A DNA stretch of 64,000 nt from Palaemon carinicauda. Lineage: Eukaryota; Arthropoda; Malacostraca; Decapoda; Palaemonidae. The position numbers and the translations under genes were made by a program. Each line of letters begins with the position of its first letter. Position 1 is the stretch's first letter. The stretch spans positions 89,389,883 through 89,453,882 of the forward strand of contig NC_090751.1 in the NCBI RefSeq assembly GCF_036898095.1, read 5' to 3'. Below, piece after piece: positions 1 through 13,347 of the stretch. Under the pieces are notes generated by a model. That model saw only the letters and a list, made by a program, of their open reading frames with translations. It was not told the DNA's origin and ran no database searches.

Positions 1-129
1 TTATTACAGTACCCCCTACCATCATATATTTTGGAAACATCATTTATTCACCAAAGATTACCCGTAACTGTAATTGAGCAAAAGAGCTTGTTAGAAATAG
101 GAATGAATGGCGAATGATTGTGACGCAAG

Positions 130-400
130 TTCTGATAGGCCCTGCTGCAACCTCGGGTTCCCCTGGTGACTGCTGAGGTAGCAGCAGTAGGGGATTCAGT
201 ATATGAAGCTTTATTTGTGGTGGATAACGTGGGAGTGTTGGCTGTGGCACCCTAGCAGTACCAGCCGAACTCGGCCTATATTGAGACGGCAGTGACTCGG
301 CTGAACCCTTCGTCAGGCAAGGAAGAACAACGACAAAAAAATCCCCTTTTGTAATTCCTTTTAATTGTCGGCTACCTCCAAGAATTGAGGGAATTGCCAT
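130..400 (-). repeat. SINE-like interspersed repeat, family B
   Basis: The minus strand of this stretch resembles the + strand at about 39684-39840. Shared blocks are GGTAGCCGACA, GAGTTCGGCTGGTACTGCTAG, GGTGCCACAG and GTTATCCACCACA, in the same order and spacing. Two diverged copies in opposite orientation indicate a dispersed repeat rather than a gene. A 118-codon open frame on the minus strand lies inside it and shows no recognisable domain. The family name is only a label used here. Confidence 0.6.
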
Positions 401-956
401 GGTAGATAGATATAAATTGTAATTGATACTGAAGAGTAATTACTAACATGCACGCAATGGTATTAATATCATAACTGTATTCCGACTTTTCCTAAGGGCA
501 CACACACGTGCAAAAGTTCATCGAACTTTTTTTTTTTTTCGAACTTTTGCCTAGACATTGGCTTACTGGAACTTGAAACAGGTTAAAACCTAATAATAGT
601 TTAAACTATTGTACATTCAGAAGAAATCCCCTTCACTAATTGCAGAATGTTCACCTTTCCAACTTCGTAAGCCACAACCAGGGAATTCTGTCATAACCTG
701 TCTGTTATGAATAGGGACGGGTAACACAATGACTTCAGGTAACCTACGCCCGTAATATAAGAAGGGAAAGGAAATAAGATTCCCTTAGGAAACTGTATAG
801 AAGGGGCACTGGTTGGTTGTGTAGCATGGCGTCACAATGACTTTGGTCATCAACGCTTTAAATTGATAATTTGTGCTAACCCTTCTGCCCAAACCTGTAT
901 ATCAGTTTTCATCTCCATCTAGGGTTCTCTATGATAATAATAACAACAAAAGCAGC

Positions 957-989
<33 letters not shown>

Positions 990-1396
990 TAGATACAGTA
1001 ATAATAAGCAATAATCATAACCCGTGTTGATAAACCAACCAAAGCTAGTAACGGAAACTGATCACCAACAGATCTTTCATTTTTTCTCAGTGCTTTCGTT
1101 TTTTTTTTTAATGAATCCATTGAACAACCTTGAGAATAAATTGGTAATGACGCCTACACATGCAAGCAAGAGTGTACCTACAAATAGAACAACACAAGGG
1201 GAACTGTTAATCCAATCAATATGTTCCAGCGTTGTGGTAGTCAGAGGCAGGTCGTAGCCAAGCTAGTGAATCCATCAATTACCGTTTTAGGAGAATGATT
1301 TGAAGGATGTCTTAAAGTATTCTCTAATTGTTATGGGTTTATATCATGAAATAACATTGCCATTTATGTACTTAGATACTATAAGAATGCTCTTAG

Positions 1397-1483
<87 letters not shown>

Positions 1484-2127
1484 TTTGTATCTTCTATCTT
1501 GAAAGCAAGCTGAATTTTCCCTAGGTTAAGCTTCAGAGTTTTTAGAATGTGTGTGTGAGTATGCGCGCGTGTGTGTGTATGTGTGTGTTGCCTTGGAAGC
1601 CAATTCAAAGCTTTTAAAAGCAGGTCAATGATAGCCATTGAGTTATTAAATTTAGATATTTAAGATCATCCACAGCCAAGTATCTAGTGTACTTCGATGT
1701 CATCTTCAGTTCTTAGACTGCTATTCTTCCACTTGATCTTTTTTGTTATTTATAAACTTTGGCATAATATACAGAAGGTTACTCTGTCTTTGATACATTA
1801 AGGAATTACAAGGCCATCGTTAGAACATTGATAATCATTGGCCCATGGATACAAAGCACTCGCCTCGTCCATTTTGGGCACAACAATGTACCGTGTGGAC
1901 ATCTCTGTTGCATTTATACTGTAAATTATGAATGACTTTGGAATACATTTCTGGTCACCAGGTCTGGCTCGTACTTATTGAACGCTCCTCTGTTCATATT
2001 TCGTGCACACGGGATATTAATTGATCCAAAGCTTAACTACACACAAGGGTATCATAAAGAATGTAATTGTCAAAATACTGGATGTAATAGAATCATATAA
2101 AGAGGACAGGATTATTATTATTATTAT
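401..2127. other. Intronic or flanking DNA with microsatellites
   Basis: No exon with convincing splice sites or conserved protein was found here. It contains an AAT-type microsatellite (about 952-990), a long (GA)n tract (about 1398-1481), a GT-rich tract (about 1545-1590) and a short ATT run (about 2110-2126). Since the next exon of the transporter begins at 2528 with an acceptor and in mid-protein, this stretch is inferred to be the end of an upstream intron. Confidence 0.5.
1398..1481. repeat. (GA)n microsatellite
   Basis: Uninterrupted GA dinucleotides for about 84 bases. Long open frames across it (Arg-Glu or Leu-Ser repeats) are artefacts of the repeat. Confidence 0.95.
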
Positions 2128-2345
2128 GACTTGCTAAGCTACAACCCTAATTGGAAAAGCATGATGCTATAAGCCCAGGGGCTCCAACAGGAAAAATAGC
2201 CTAGTGAAGGAAGGAAACAAGGAAAAGTAAAAGGGAGTGAGAGTTGGGTCTTTCTAAAGATATTGTTTTCTTCTTTGCCCACATATATACCAAATAGTCT
2301 TGCACATTTTCTGATATTAGTTACAGAATGTCCAAACATTAGTCA
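2128..2345 (+). repeat. Interspersed repeat, family A
   Basis: It begins after an ATT run with ACTTGCTAAGCTACAACCCT and continues with GATGCTATAAGCCCAGGGGC, TCCAACAGGAAAAATAGCC and GGAAGGAAACAAGGAAA. The same blocks recur at about 48390-48740 (+) and, reverse complemented, at about 35300-35965. The A-run or ATT-run beside it and the dispersed distribution suggest a SINE or other short retroposon. I see no tRNA-type B box in it. Confidence 0.75.
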
Positions 2346-2527
2346 TAAACATTACATTAATGCGATAGAGATAGTCACAGAAAATATCAGTGCCAGAAAA
2401 TGGACAGGGTAACTATAATTAATTTCTCAATGATGGCCATGGAAAATTGGATTTTTACTACCATGTCTGGCAGTCATATGTTAAAAAGATGCCTTGTTTA
2501 ACACCCCACATATGTTTCCATATACAG

Positions 2528-2673
2528 ACGCTGGAGTTGAATGAAGATCCCATGAAGAAGAAGATGGCTGCTAAGGAAAAAGCTCTGCAGGAGGAGGCCA
2601 CTTTCCACCAGAAGCACAGCCATTACAGCTTGTCTGAAAATGCCCAGTCCCCAACATCCGAGATGTCTATCAG
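2528..2673 (+). CDS. SLC13-like transporter exon (cytoplasmic loop)
   Basis: The acceptor is ATATACAG at 2520-2527 and the donor CAG|GTGAAA follows 2673. The translation starts [20 protein letters not shown] and is rich in Lys, Glu and Ser, as in the variable loop of SLC13 proteins before the first sodium-site hairpin. It ends in phase 2, which matches the exon at 37440. This is the weakest conserved of the eight exons, but its phase, loop character and collinearity support it. Confidence 0.75.
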
Positions 2674-5600
2674 GTGAAATGTTGATTAATCTTCGTCTGC
2701 ATGTTTTTTTTTCTTTTATTTTTTTTTTCTTTTAAGATTGTTGACCATGTCAGTTATGATTTAGTTTATCACTAAATAATACATGAATTTTGAAAATATG
2801 TACTTATCAATCCATATTAGTCTAAATAGTCAATAATATTTAAGTTAACAAGTAACTACTTCTTGGTAACATATAAAAACGGATTTTGAGCGAAGCGAAA
2901 AATCTAATTTTGGGTGAGATAGCCATGTCGTCCTGATGGAAGGTTCCTTCAGTAGCTTCCTAAGGGTATATATGACTACAGTAGATATTCCCAGAGAATT
3001 AAACTAAAGGTTTCACAGAATTATAACTTCTGGCGCGAGTACCCATAAGGTTTCCCTTTAGGATATAGTATAATAACGGGACGTATGCTTGACACGCCAC
3101 ATAGCTATCTGCACCCCACATAGCGTTTACGCTTCGAGGGGGAAGTGTGGCAAGTTATGGGAGGAGCCGTTACAAAGTTCTCCTCCATTACTGTTACGGT
3201 ACTCGGCGACATCAACATCCGGTCGCCATCTGGGTTGACGTCACCAATGCTCGCCATCTTCATTCCTTTCGGCGTTTATGCCAGCCTCCATGATACAATA
3301 AGATTGGGAGGGGCCTGGCAGGGCCGAATAGAGAACAAGGGCAGGTCCATCAGGACGACATGGCTATCTCACCCAAAAAAAAATTTTTCCCTTCGCTCAA
3401 AATCCATTTTTTGGGCTTAAGCCATGTCGTCCTGATGGAAGTGTACCAGAGAATTAATGTATCGTGGATTTGTCCCTTTTTTGTAGTGCCTTTCGACTTC
3501 TAAACAATATTCCTTTGGTCTGATGACCACAGAGACCTGTGACATATCCGTTACATGTCACTTCAGATAAGCATATACCATGTTACTGCTTCCTGCCCCC
3601 CTGGCAGGGAAGTCCTATTTGGACGCAAGGAACATCTTGAAGTTACTTGATAGAGGAACTCACCTAGTCTCGGAGATACCTGCCGGTCCCAGGGCCAGAT
3701 AGAAGAAGGTAAGTACAGTATACTCGTGTTGGAACAAGTTACCTTGGTCTAGATGAGTTTGCATCAAGAGAAACAATATTATAACATTGTTCATAATAAT
3801 ATTCAAATAATAGGGTAATAAAATTCTGTAATAGTGTTTTATTTCATGAGAGAGAGAGAGGGCGAAATGAGACGCACAGGGTAACCAAATTCTCTTTTAT
3901 TCATTAAAGCAGAATTAGCATGAAATAAGCAAAATTTTAAGATATGAAATGCAATTAAAAACATAGACTAAAGACATCAGAAGAAGTGGGTGTGGAATCT
4001 GAAAAGGAAAAACTTGCCATTACACACATAAGTTCCAGAGGAACTATAAAGTCTTTCTAGATAGTCTTATATACACTTCATATTAAAACATATGGCACAT
4101 GTGTTTCTGTCTATGTTACTTCACCTTTGTAGAAGAACAGTCCTTAGTGTCACAAGGTGGTACTTAAAATCACTATGTTTCACACTAGGGTCAACACAGG
4201 CACCCATGGAGTTAGAGTCCCGAATAACTCACTGTTCTACGCAGCACTAAGTAGCAGGTTTTAGCACACTACCTTCCGCTACCACGAAGCGCTTCAACTC
4301 GTGCACCTGCTTCGCGTAGTGTTTGAAAAACACTCTTGAGGATTTCAAGCCTGTGAAAGAGCGAAGACTCTTGAAGTCCATTGACTGGAAAAAATTCAGG
4401 AAAGAGGTGACTTTCCTGGGATCATGACCTGCGGGTGTACTGTCAGGATCCGCTCTGCGAATAAAGTAGGTGATCTTCGCCCTTAGTTGTTTGAGTGACA
4501 AATCAGACCCCGATGTTTCTCCTTTCAAGAGCTGTCCTCCACCGAAGTCTGAAGTTCTTCGAAGATAGTCCTTTAGACTCTCCACTGGGCATAGAAAGAC
4601 ATCTTCCTTCAGAGGGCAGATTCTCCAGGGGCCCCATCGTTTGGTGGGAAGCTCGTTCTTGGCGAGAAACGTTGGGTCAGGAAAGAGGGTGAGTTCGCCT
4701 GTGTCAGCAAACTGTATCTGGCCCTCTTCTCTTGATAACGCCACAATCTCACTGACTCGGGCTCCCGAGGTGAGAGCAAAAAGGAAAATCACTTTTTGAG
4801 TCAAATCTTTCAGAGGGCAAGACTCTTTGTCCAAACTTGAGGCAAATTGGAGCACTTTGTCGAGAGACCAGGAGATGGGTCTCGGTGGAGGTGCAGGACG
4901 GAGTCTAGCACATGCCTTTGGCAGCTTGTTAAAGATGTCGTCGGACAGGTCGATCTGGAAGGCATAGAGTAGTGGTCTTGTCGAGGCCGATTTGCGGGTA
5001 GAAATCGTGTAGGCTGCCAAGCCCTGTCCATGAAGGTGAATAAAGAAGGACAGACAAAAATCTATAGAGATTTCTGTAGGATTTTTAGCCTTGACGAAGG
5101 ACACCCATTTTTTCCAGGAAGACTCGTATTGCCTTCTGGTAGATTTAGTTTTGTATTCCTCTAGGAAGTCCAAACTTTTTTTTCGAAATCCCAAACCTCT
5201 TCTTAACGGCTAGGGAGAGAAAATCATGAGATGTAGGTCTCGGGTTTTCCTTGATGAAGCGAAGACAGTAGACTTCTGAACTTGCTGGGAGAGAACTGGG
5301 TCCGGCAGGGGAATTATCTTGGGTTGTAACTTCAGGATTAGAGGGAACCAGTTGCTCCGGGGCCACTTGGGTGCCACTAGGGCTGGTGTTCCTTGGAAGG
5401 TTCTCAGCTTGGTGAGGACTTTCAGCAGAAGGTTGGGTGGAGGGAACAGGTAAATCTTGGACCATCTGTTCCAGTCCAGGGACATGTTGTCCACTGCTTC
5501 CGCTCTGGGATCCTCGTATGGGGCCACGTAAAGAGGAAGTTGTTTGTTGTCGCTCGTCACGAAGAGGTCGATCTGCAGTTTCGGGACTTGGCGAGAGATG

Positions 5601-8600
5601 AAGGAGAATGAGTCTGCGTCTAGGGACCATTCTGACTCTTTCGGGGTTGTCCTTGATAGAGCATCCGCCTTCACGTTGCAGAATCCTTGTAGGTGAACTG
5701 CTGAGAGGTGCCATCTCTTGTCTGCCAGGCGTAAGATTGGCAGTAACACTTGGTTGAGTTGGGGCGATCTTGAGCCCTGACGGTTGAGACATCTGACCAC
5801 AACGGCACTGTCCAGAGTTAGACGGATGTGGGATGAGGGGCGTGGAGACAGCCTCTTCAGAGAAAGAAGGACAGCCATGGCCTCCAAGAAGTTGATGTGG
5901 AACGTCTTGAATAGGGGAGACCATGTTCCTTGAACTTGTCGTTGAGGGGAGTGACCCCCCCATCCTTCTAGCGATGCATCCGTGTGGATAACGACCGACG
6001 GAGGCAGTGGTTGAAGGGGAACTGATCTTCTCAGGTTCTTTGCCTCCGACCATGGCTTTAGGAGTGAGCGAAGCCTGGTTGGTAGAGGTCTCATGAGATC
6101 TCTTCTAGCGATGGATGCGTATCTTCTCCAGACTCCCGATGCATCCTTTAGCTGTGCTCGTAGCACTGGGTCTGTCACTGAAGCGAACTGGAGGGAGCCG
6201 AGCACCTGCTCCTGTTGACGTCTTGAAATCCGTTTGGATTTTAGGAGTCTCTTGACAGATCCTGCTATTTCCTTCCTTTTCTTCAGAGGGATGGAAAGAC
6301 GGTGTGACTGAAGGTTCCAATGGATTCCTAGCCATTGAAACTTCTGAGCTGGAGAAAGTCGAGACTTTTTGGTGTTGATTTTGAAACCCAGATGTTCCAG
6401 GAATTGGGTCACCTTTCTGGAAGCTTGCAAGCATTCTTCTGAGGATGCTGCCCATACCAGCCAATCGTCCAGGTAAGCCATCACCTGGACGTCTTGTAGG
6501 CGTAGCTGTTGGACGATCATTTCTGCGAGCTGTGTGAAGATCCTTGGAGCTATGTTGAGTCCGAAGGGCATGGCTCTGAAGGCGTATTGCCTTCTTTGAA
6601 GCCTGAATCCTAGATAGGAGGAAGCCTGGCGATTCATTGAAATGTGCCAGTAGGCATCCGCCAATTCTATTGAGACTGTGAATGCCTTATGGAGCAGCAG
6701 GGCTCTTATGTGCTGAAGAGTTAGCATCTTGAATTTGTTGTTCACTATGAACTTGTTGAGAGGGGACAAGTCCAGAATGACTCTGAGTTTGTCGGAGTCC
6801 TTCTTGGGAACACAGAACAGTCTTCCCTGGAACCTGGTGGACTTTACCCTCTTGATCACCTTCTTGTTCAAGAGTTCTTGGACGTATTCTTCCAGGACGG
6901 GGGTGGAGTGTTGGAAGAATTGATGGAAGGTTGGAGGTGGTGTTACCCAACTCCACCCTAGTCCGTTCTTGATGATGCTGTGAGCCCAAGGATCGAAGGT
7001 CCAACGATCCTGGAAGAGGCGGAGTCTTCCTCCCACCGGAAGCATTTCATCACTCCTGGTTTCCCGAGGGTTTGCCACCTCGGCCGCCTGCTCCCCTTCC
7101 TTCTCTCCCTCTGGATAGACGTCGAGAGGAGTCTCTGCCGGAGCCTCTACCTTTGGGACAAAAGGTAGTTGACTGCGTTTCGTAGGCAGGTGTGAAGACT
7201 GGTGACTCAGTCACCACCGGCTGAGGGACCAACTGAAAGGTCTGTTGGGGCGAGCCACCAACTGGGGAGTAGCGGGTGCCGGAAACTGGCGCTTAGCCTG
7301 CCGCTGCTGGGGCCTAGGTTTGTTTGATTTCTTCTTAGGCTGGGGGCCCTCGTCCTGAGAAAATTTCCTCTTCTTGACATACCCCACTTGTTGAGAAGGT
7401 TCCGGTTCTCAGTGGCAGCCCTGTCTACAATCTCTTTCACGAGATCGTTAGGGAAGAGGTCTTTCCCCCAAATGTTGGAGGAAATCAGTTTCCGGGGTTC
7501 GTGTTTGACGGTAGCGTCTGCAAACACGAATTCTCTACAAGCTCTCCGGGCCCTGATGAAGCTATAAAAGTCCTTCGTCAGGGTGGCAAGATGGGTCTTA
7601 GCTAAGACCATGTACATGTCTGGGGTCCGAGTGTCCCCGGCCATCGTCTCCAGTTGCACTTGGTGAGAAAGGGAGGCGGCCAGTCTCTCTTTCGTATCCA
7701 GCTCCCGACGCAGAAGGTATTCGGAGAGCTTGGGGAGGTTCTCATTAAACTGCCGTCCTGCGACGTCAGCCTCCAACTTTCCTACCGAGAAAGTTAACTG
7801 GATGTCTTTCCAGTTCTTGTCGTCGGGAGGGAGGGCGAGGGAGAGGGGCCTACATTCCTCCAATGTAGGGCAGGGTTTCCCTTCCTCCACCGCTTTCAAC
7901 GCTGCCAGCAAGGACTTTTCAGCAAAGGGGAAAACCATGGTGGCAGGAGCAAGAAAGGATGGGTGTTTCTTGCTTAGGGCCGGCACCTTTGAGTTGGTGT
8001 AGCCCTTGCTCTTAAGGCTGCCGGCCAGAAGATATTGAGCCTTAGCGTGGTCAAAGACTATGACCTCCTTAGGCTCGGTTTCCTCCTTGGAAGCTGGCTC
8101 GGACTTGAGACGGATGTAACAGTCCGGGTAAGATTCGAAACTAGGCCAAAACTCCACCTCTTCAAGAGGGACGTCACCTAGCTTATCATTGACGAAAATT
8201 CGTCCACTTGTAATTAGCATGTGCTCTGCATGCCTCCAGGGGTTGGTCACTGAGCAAGGGGGAAGATCCTTGACGTTGATCTTCTCGACCATCTGCTTCG
8301 ATAGACGGAGAATCTCCCTCTTGAGGTCCTCGTGTCCTTTGCGGAACCTCCTCTCGTCCAGGAGGGCCACTAGGGCCTGGAGACTGTCCTGGTTTTCCAC
8401 TAACGACGGAGTAGGAGTGGAAGAGGTAGAGGGAATCGGTTCCGTTACAGCAACGGAAGTAACAGAGGGGGCGCGGGCAACTTCGCCCTCGGAGTCCGGA
8501 GCCTCCACATGCTCCTCCTCTTCTTGACCCTCGGCCATCAGGGTCCTTTCGGTGGTGTCCGACACTTCCGACATTCGTTCCACCTCGTCAAGATGGAAGT

Positions 8601-10558
8601 CTTGCAGTGCGTCCGATACATCCAGTTCGACCGTCAGCTGGACGCAGGGGATCTTGGCTTTGGGGATGACAGCATCCGCAGATGCCTTTGGAAAGAGCAA
8701 AGCTCTCATCTTCTCGATCGGGAGATAGGGCCCCGTGGCGTTCTTTTGGAAACCACGCACCCATTCGCGCAGTTTCTCTCGGGCAACGTCCCTGGCCTCC
8801 GCTGATGGAGGGTCCTCAAACACCTCATGGAGCAGGTCCTTGCAAACAGTGCAGACCTGCGGGTCCCAGTACCGAAGAGTCCCTTTTGAGATGGAACAGC
8901 TGGCGTGGGTTCGGCACGCCAGGTGGCCATAGAAGTTCGGGCGCCGAACGCTGCAGAAGGCGCTCTCACACTGGATATACTCCTCCTGTAAAAGAAAGGG
9001 GGACATGAGTCTACGGAAGTCATGTACAATGACTTAGAGTAAAGACTTAAAGTAATCTTAGATTAGTATTAAAAGTAATCTTAGATTAGTATTAAAGTTA
9101 CTTAACTTAATATAAGATTTCTTTTCAAGTGTAAGCTTGAAAAGAAGCAGAAAAGACATACATGTGTATCCCGCCCAGCCAATTGCCGTGACCCCACACC
9201 ATAACTAATTCTAGGGGCTCTTTAAGAGCCTAAAGAGATGGAAGGAATATCCATTTTGGATTAAGCACAGCTTAGACTTCCTCTGGGGAATTAGTCATGG
9301 TAAAGGGGGAGCTGAATTCATTCAGTCTAGGAGAAAAGGGAGAGAAATGATTCCTCCCCATTCAGATAGGTCCCAGCAAGGGACTGTGCATAGATGCACA
9401 GAGTATGCTGGAAAATTTTACTGCACAACTATACACCATAGTTTTCTGTCTAGGGTATATACTATACCATAGATGTACTGGCTATCGTATATAGCTATAC
9501 AATAGTCACTGCCGGCACAAGGCCGGCAGGGAAGAGGTGACAGTCCACTGAAGTAATATGATTAGGTGGCGCCGGCAGCGTGACGGCATGCCAGAAGCGC
9601 GCCGGGCGCCGGCGAATCATCATCGAGGGGAAAACCCCTCCCTGTCATCAGTCTATGTGGCAGAGAGAGTAGGAACCTCAGGATGATGGCAGATCGCCGG
9701 CATGTCGGAGGCCCCCGGCAGTCGGCAAGCAACCGGCGAAGGTATTCCAGCACTGACGTCAATGAATGAGACAGAGAGGATACCAGGTTACACTGACGGC
9801 TGTTGCCGGCAGGGTAGCGGCAGTTGACCGGCACTGATAGGTAGAGAGAAAGGATAGGAGAAGAGGGAGGGAAGGGTAGTACAGTGAACCCTCGTTTATT
9901 GCGGTAGATAGGTTCCAGACGCGGGCGCGATAGGTGAAAATCCGCGAAGTAGTGACATCATATTTACCTATTTATTTAACATGTATATTCGGACTTTTAA
10001 AACCTTCCCTTGTACGTAGTACTGTTAACAAACCACCCTTTAATGTACAGAACACTTAATGCATGTACTACAGCACCCTAAACTAAAACAGGCACAAATA
10101 TTAAAGGCGATTTTATATCATGCGTTTCCTAAACACCTAAAAAGCACGATAAAAAATGGCAACCAATGTTTTGTTTACGTTCATCTCTGATCATAATGAA
10201 GAAACAAACTCATTTAGTGTACAGTACACATATATGTATAGGTTAGTTTTTGCATCGATTATATTGATTATACAGTACTGTACTGTATGTTGATTTGTTT
10301 ATTACCAATGTTTTAGTTTACGTATTTTTCTTAGGACTTCCAAATGAAATGTTTTTCTTTATGACGCCGCCTGAAACGACGGCGTGTACGCTCAGTAAAC
10401 AACCACGCTCAGAACAAACAAGGCATTTAACGCGCATGATGATAGTGATAAATAATGATACAGTACATACAGTATTTACAGTAAAAGCATTTACAAAATA
10501 TGTTACCTTACAAATATAAATTATACAGTATTGTACGTAGCAAAGCAGGAAAACAATT

Positions 10559-10643
<85 letters not shown>

Positions 10644-13291
10644 TTTACGTACGTAAATGTAAATTTTAAACAAAAAAAATATGATAGGTTACAACATGTA
10701 GACTTTTAAAACCTTCCCTTTAACTTAATGCATACAGTACGTACATTACTAAACTATAAAACAGGCAGTAAGAATATTAAAGTAAAAAATAAAGATTGTT
10801 ACTGTACTCACCACGAAAGAAGTTGAAGAAAAACTTGAATGGTGATGGCGATGAATTTGCTGCACAGTAGAAATGATGATGATGAAGCTGATGATGTGTT
10901 CTACTGTGCAGCCAATGATAGTATTTTACGTCTCTTCAGACGGAGGTGTCTTTTCCTGGGACACCTCTTCAACTTCTTCCTGGGAAACTTCAATTTCTTC
11001 CGAAGGCGTACTAGCAGGAGGAACTGGCTCTTTTTTGCGAGGCTGGAAGAACATTGTGATCGGAAGTTGTTGCCGCTGCTTCTTTTTTCGATCCAAGAGC
11101 ATTTTGTAGGGAGTCATTATGTCATCAACCTTGTTGCAGAATTGCATCGAGCGAACCATATCCTCGTCCCACTCTTGCAACATTTCTTTCAACTCCTTCG
11201 CGTGGTTGCAGGCCTTGGCAAGCCGTTCTAATGTTAAGCCCGTTTCTTCGACATTTTCTTGGGTCTCTTCCTGGGTATCACTCTCTTCCTCACTTGCCGA
11301 TTTCGTCAGGTCTTCGAGGTCTGCGTCAGTTAGGGGCTGGGAATGGCAGTCCAACAACTCGTCGACGTCTTCAGTCGTCATGTCGCCAAACCCGTCACCT
11401 CCAATTACAGTATGGCAGCCAACTGCACAGATTTCCGTATTGCAGAGTGTTGGATTTCCGACGGAGTAAATCCCTTGTCGTCGTAAACAATATCGGGCCA
11501 CAACTTCTTCCAGCTCGCATTCACGGTTGCAGGTTTCATCTCTTGAAGTGCCTTCTGAATATTCTGCAGGCACGTGGCTATGGTGTACTGCCGCCAGTAC
11601 GCCTTCAAGTTAAAATCTTCATCCTCGTCATCTTGGGCAGCATCCACACACGCAACGAGGTCCGCCAAGGTATTCTTCGTGTAGAGGGCCTTGAACGCCC
11701 TGATAACCCCCTGGTCCATCGGTTGAATTAATGACGTGGTGTTGGGTGGCAGGAACTCAACCTGAATGCCCTCATGCGACAGGTCAGTTGCGTGTCCACC
11801 AGCGTTATCCATAAGGAGAAGGATCTTGAATGGCAAGCCCTTCTCTAAGAGATATTTACTGACTTGCGGGATAAAACACTGGTGGAACCAGTTGGAGGTC
11901 AGCATCTTCGTAATCCATGCTTTTTGATTATGCATCCAGTACACGGGAAGGAGATTCTTATTTTTATTTTTCAAAGCGCGAGGATTTTTCGACTTATAAA
12001 TAAGCCCCGGCTTTAACAAAAATCCAGCAGCATTGCCACACATCACGAGGGTAACGCGATCCTTGAATGCCTTAAAGCCAGAGGCTTTGGCTTCCTCTTT
12101 GAACAGGAAAGTTCGCGACGGCATTCTCTTCCAAAACAAGCCAGTCTCATCCATATTAAAGACTTGTTCCGGCTTGTATCCACCTTCGGCGATAATATTC
12201 TTGAACGTCTGGTTCACGTAAGTTTCAGCAGCGGCAGTGTCAGCGGAAGCAGACTCCCCATGCAGGGAAACGCTTTTCAGGGCGAAGCGTTTCTGAAACT
12301 TCGCGAACCATCCTTTGCTTGCGGAAAAACGTTTCTGAGGCTGGGAATCAGTGGATGTCCCTGGTTGAGGATCATCTGCATCATCATCATCTTCAGCATG
12401 GTTGCCGTCGTCGTCTTTAGGTTCCTTTGCAGCAAAATTCTCATATAAACTCAAAGCCTTTGTTTGGATGGTGTTCGTATCCAACGCTATGTTCTTCTTC
12501 CGGCAGTCGGCAATCCACACAGCTAAAGCACCTTCCATGCGTACGATCGTTTTATTACGCGTTGTAACGACTCTCTTCGCTGATCTGCTAAAGGTGATTG
12601 CAGCCGTCTTTCTAATGTTCGCCTCGTCCTTTTTGATATAGCGAACGGTGGATTCGTTGATGCCAAAATGGCGGCCGGTGGCCGCGTAACTTCTACCATC
12701 TTTTAACATGTCGAGAAGCGTAACCTTCTCAGCTATCGTCATCATCCTTCGGTGGCGTTTAGGCTCACTACCAGCCTTAAGAGAAGCAGAACGCTTGGGA
12801 GCCATTACAGTAGGATTTACGTACAGTACTGTAACAAAAAGTTCAACTTAAAAAGGTCGCACACAGCACAGATTAAACTTCACAAACTTAAGAACGTCTA
12901 CTCAGCGATACGCGGTAACAGAGAGTGAACGATCCAGCCCCGCGAGAACTTTGATGCTGCGGGTAGAAGATGCGGGCAAAACACCAATCACAGGCTAGAT
13001 AACAAAACTTGAGTTCTGATTCGTCATCTATCAGCGCTTGAACCAATCACAACCCGTCTTACAGTACTATGATGCGTTGGTTACCTACTCATAGAAGATG
13101 CCCCGCGCATACTGAACGTACGTAGATTAAGTACAATACCGTAATAATAATAAATAATGATAATAATACTGCACAGTAATAATAATAATAATAATGATAA
13201 TAATAATAACAATAATAATTTTATTAACAACAACAACAATAATAATAATAATAACAATAATAATAATACACACTTTACGTATGCTATTTTA

Positions 13292-13347
<56 letters not shown>

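Noticed and set aside
1300..1640. Open frames with long Arg-Glu, Leu-Ser, Thr-His or Ile-Tyr repeats (also near 10500, 13200, 33000, 38000, 48100, 49200-49800, 56900)
   Set aside because: They are translations of GA, GT, TA and AAT microsatellites in all frames and have no protein meaning.
4247..5194. A bacterial or phage integrase acquired by transfer
   Set aside because: The recombinase is always coupled to RT/RNase H, Gag, inverted terminal repeats and an ICR, as in DIRS1 retrotransposons.
11119..12640. Several + strand open frames of 60-166 codons opposite the Tigger transposase
   Set aside because: They are antisense shadows of a clear DDE transposase on the minus strand.
10926..12805. 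A domesticated host gene of the TIGD/Jerky type
   Set aside because: The intact terminal repeats, TA duplication and a frameshift show a mobile copy rather than a conserved host gene.
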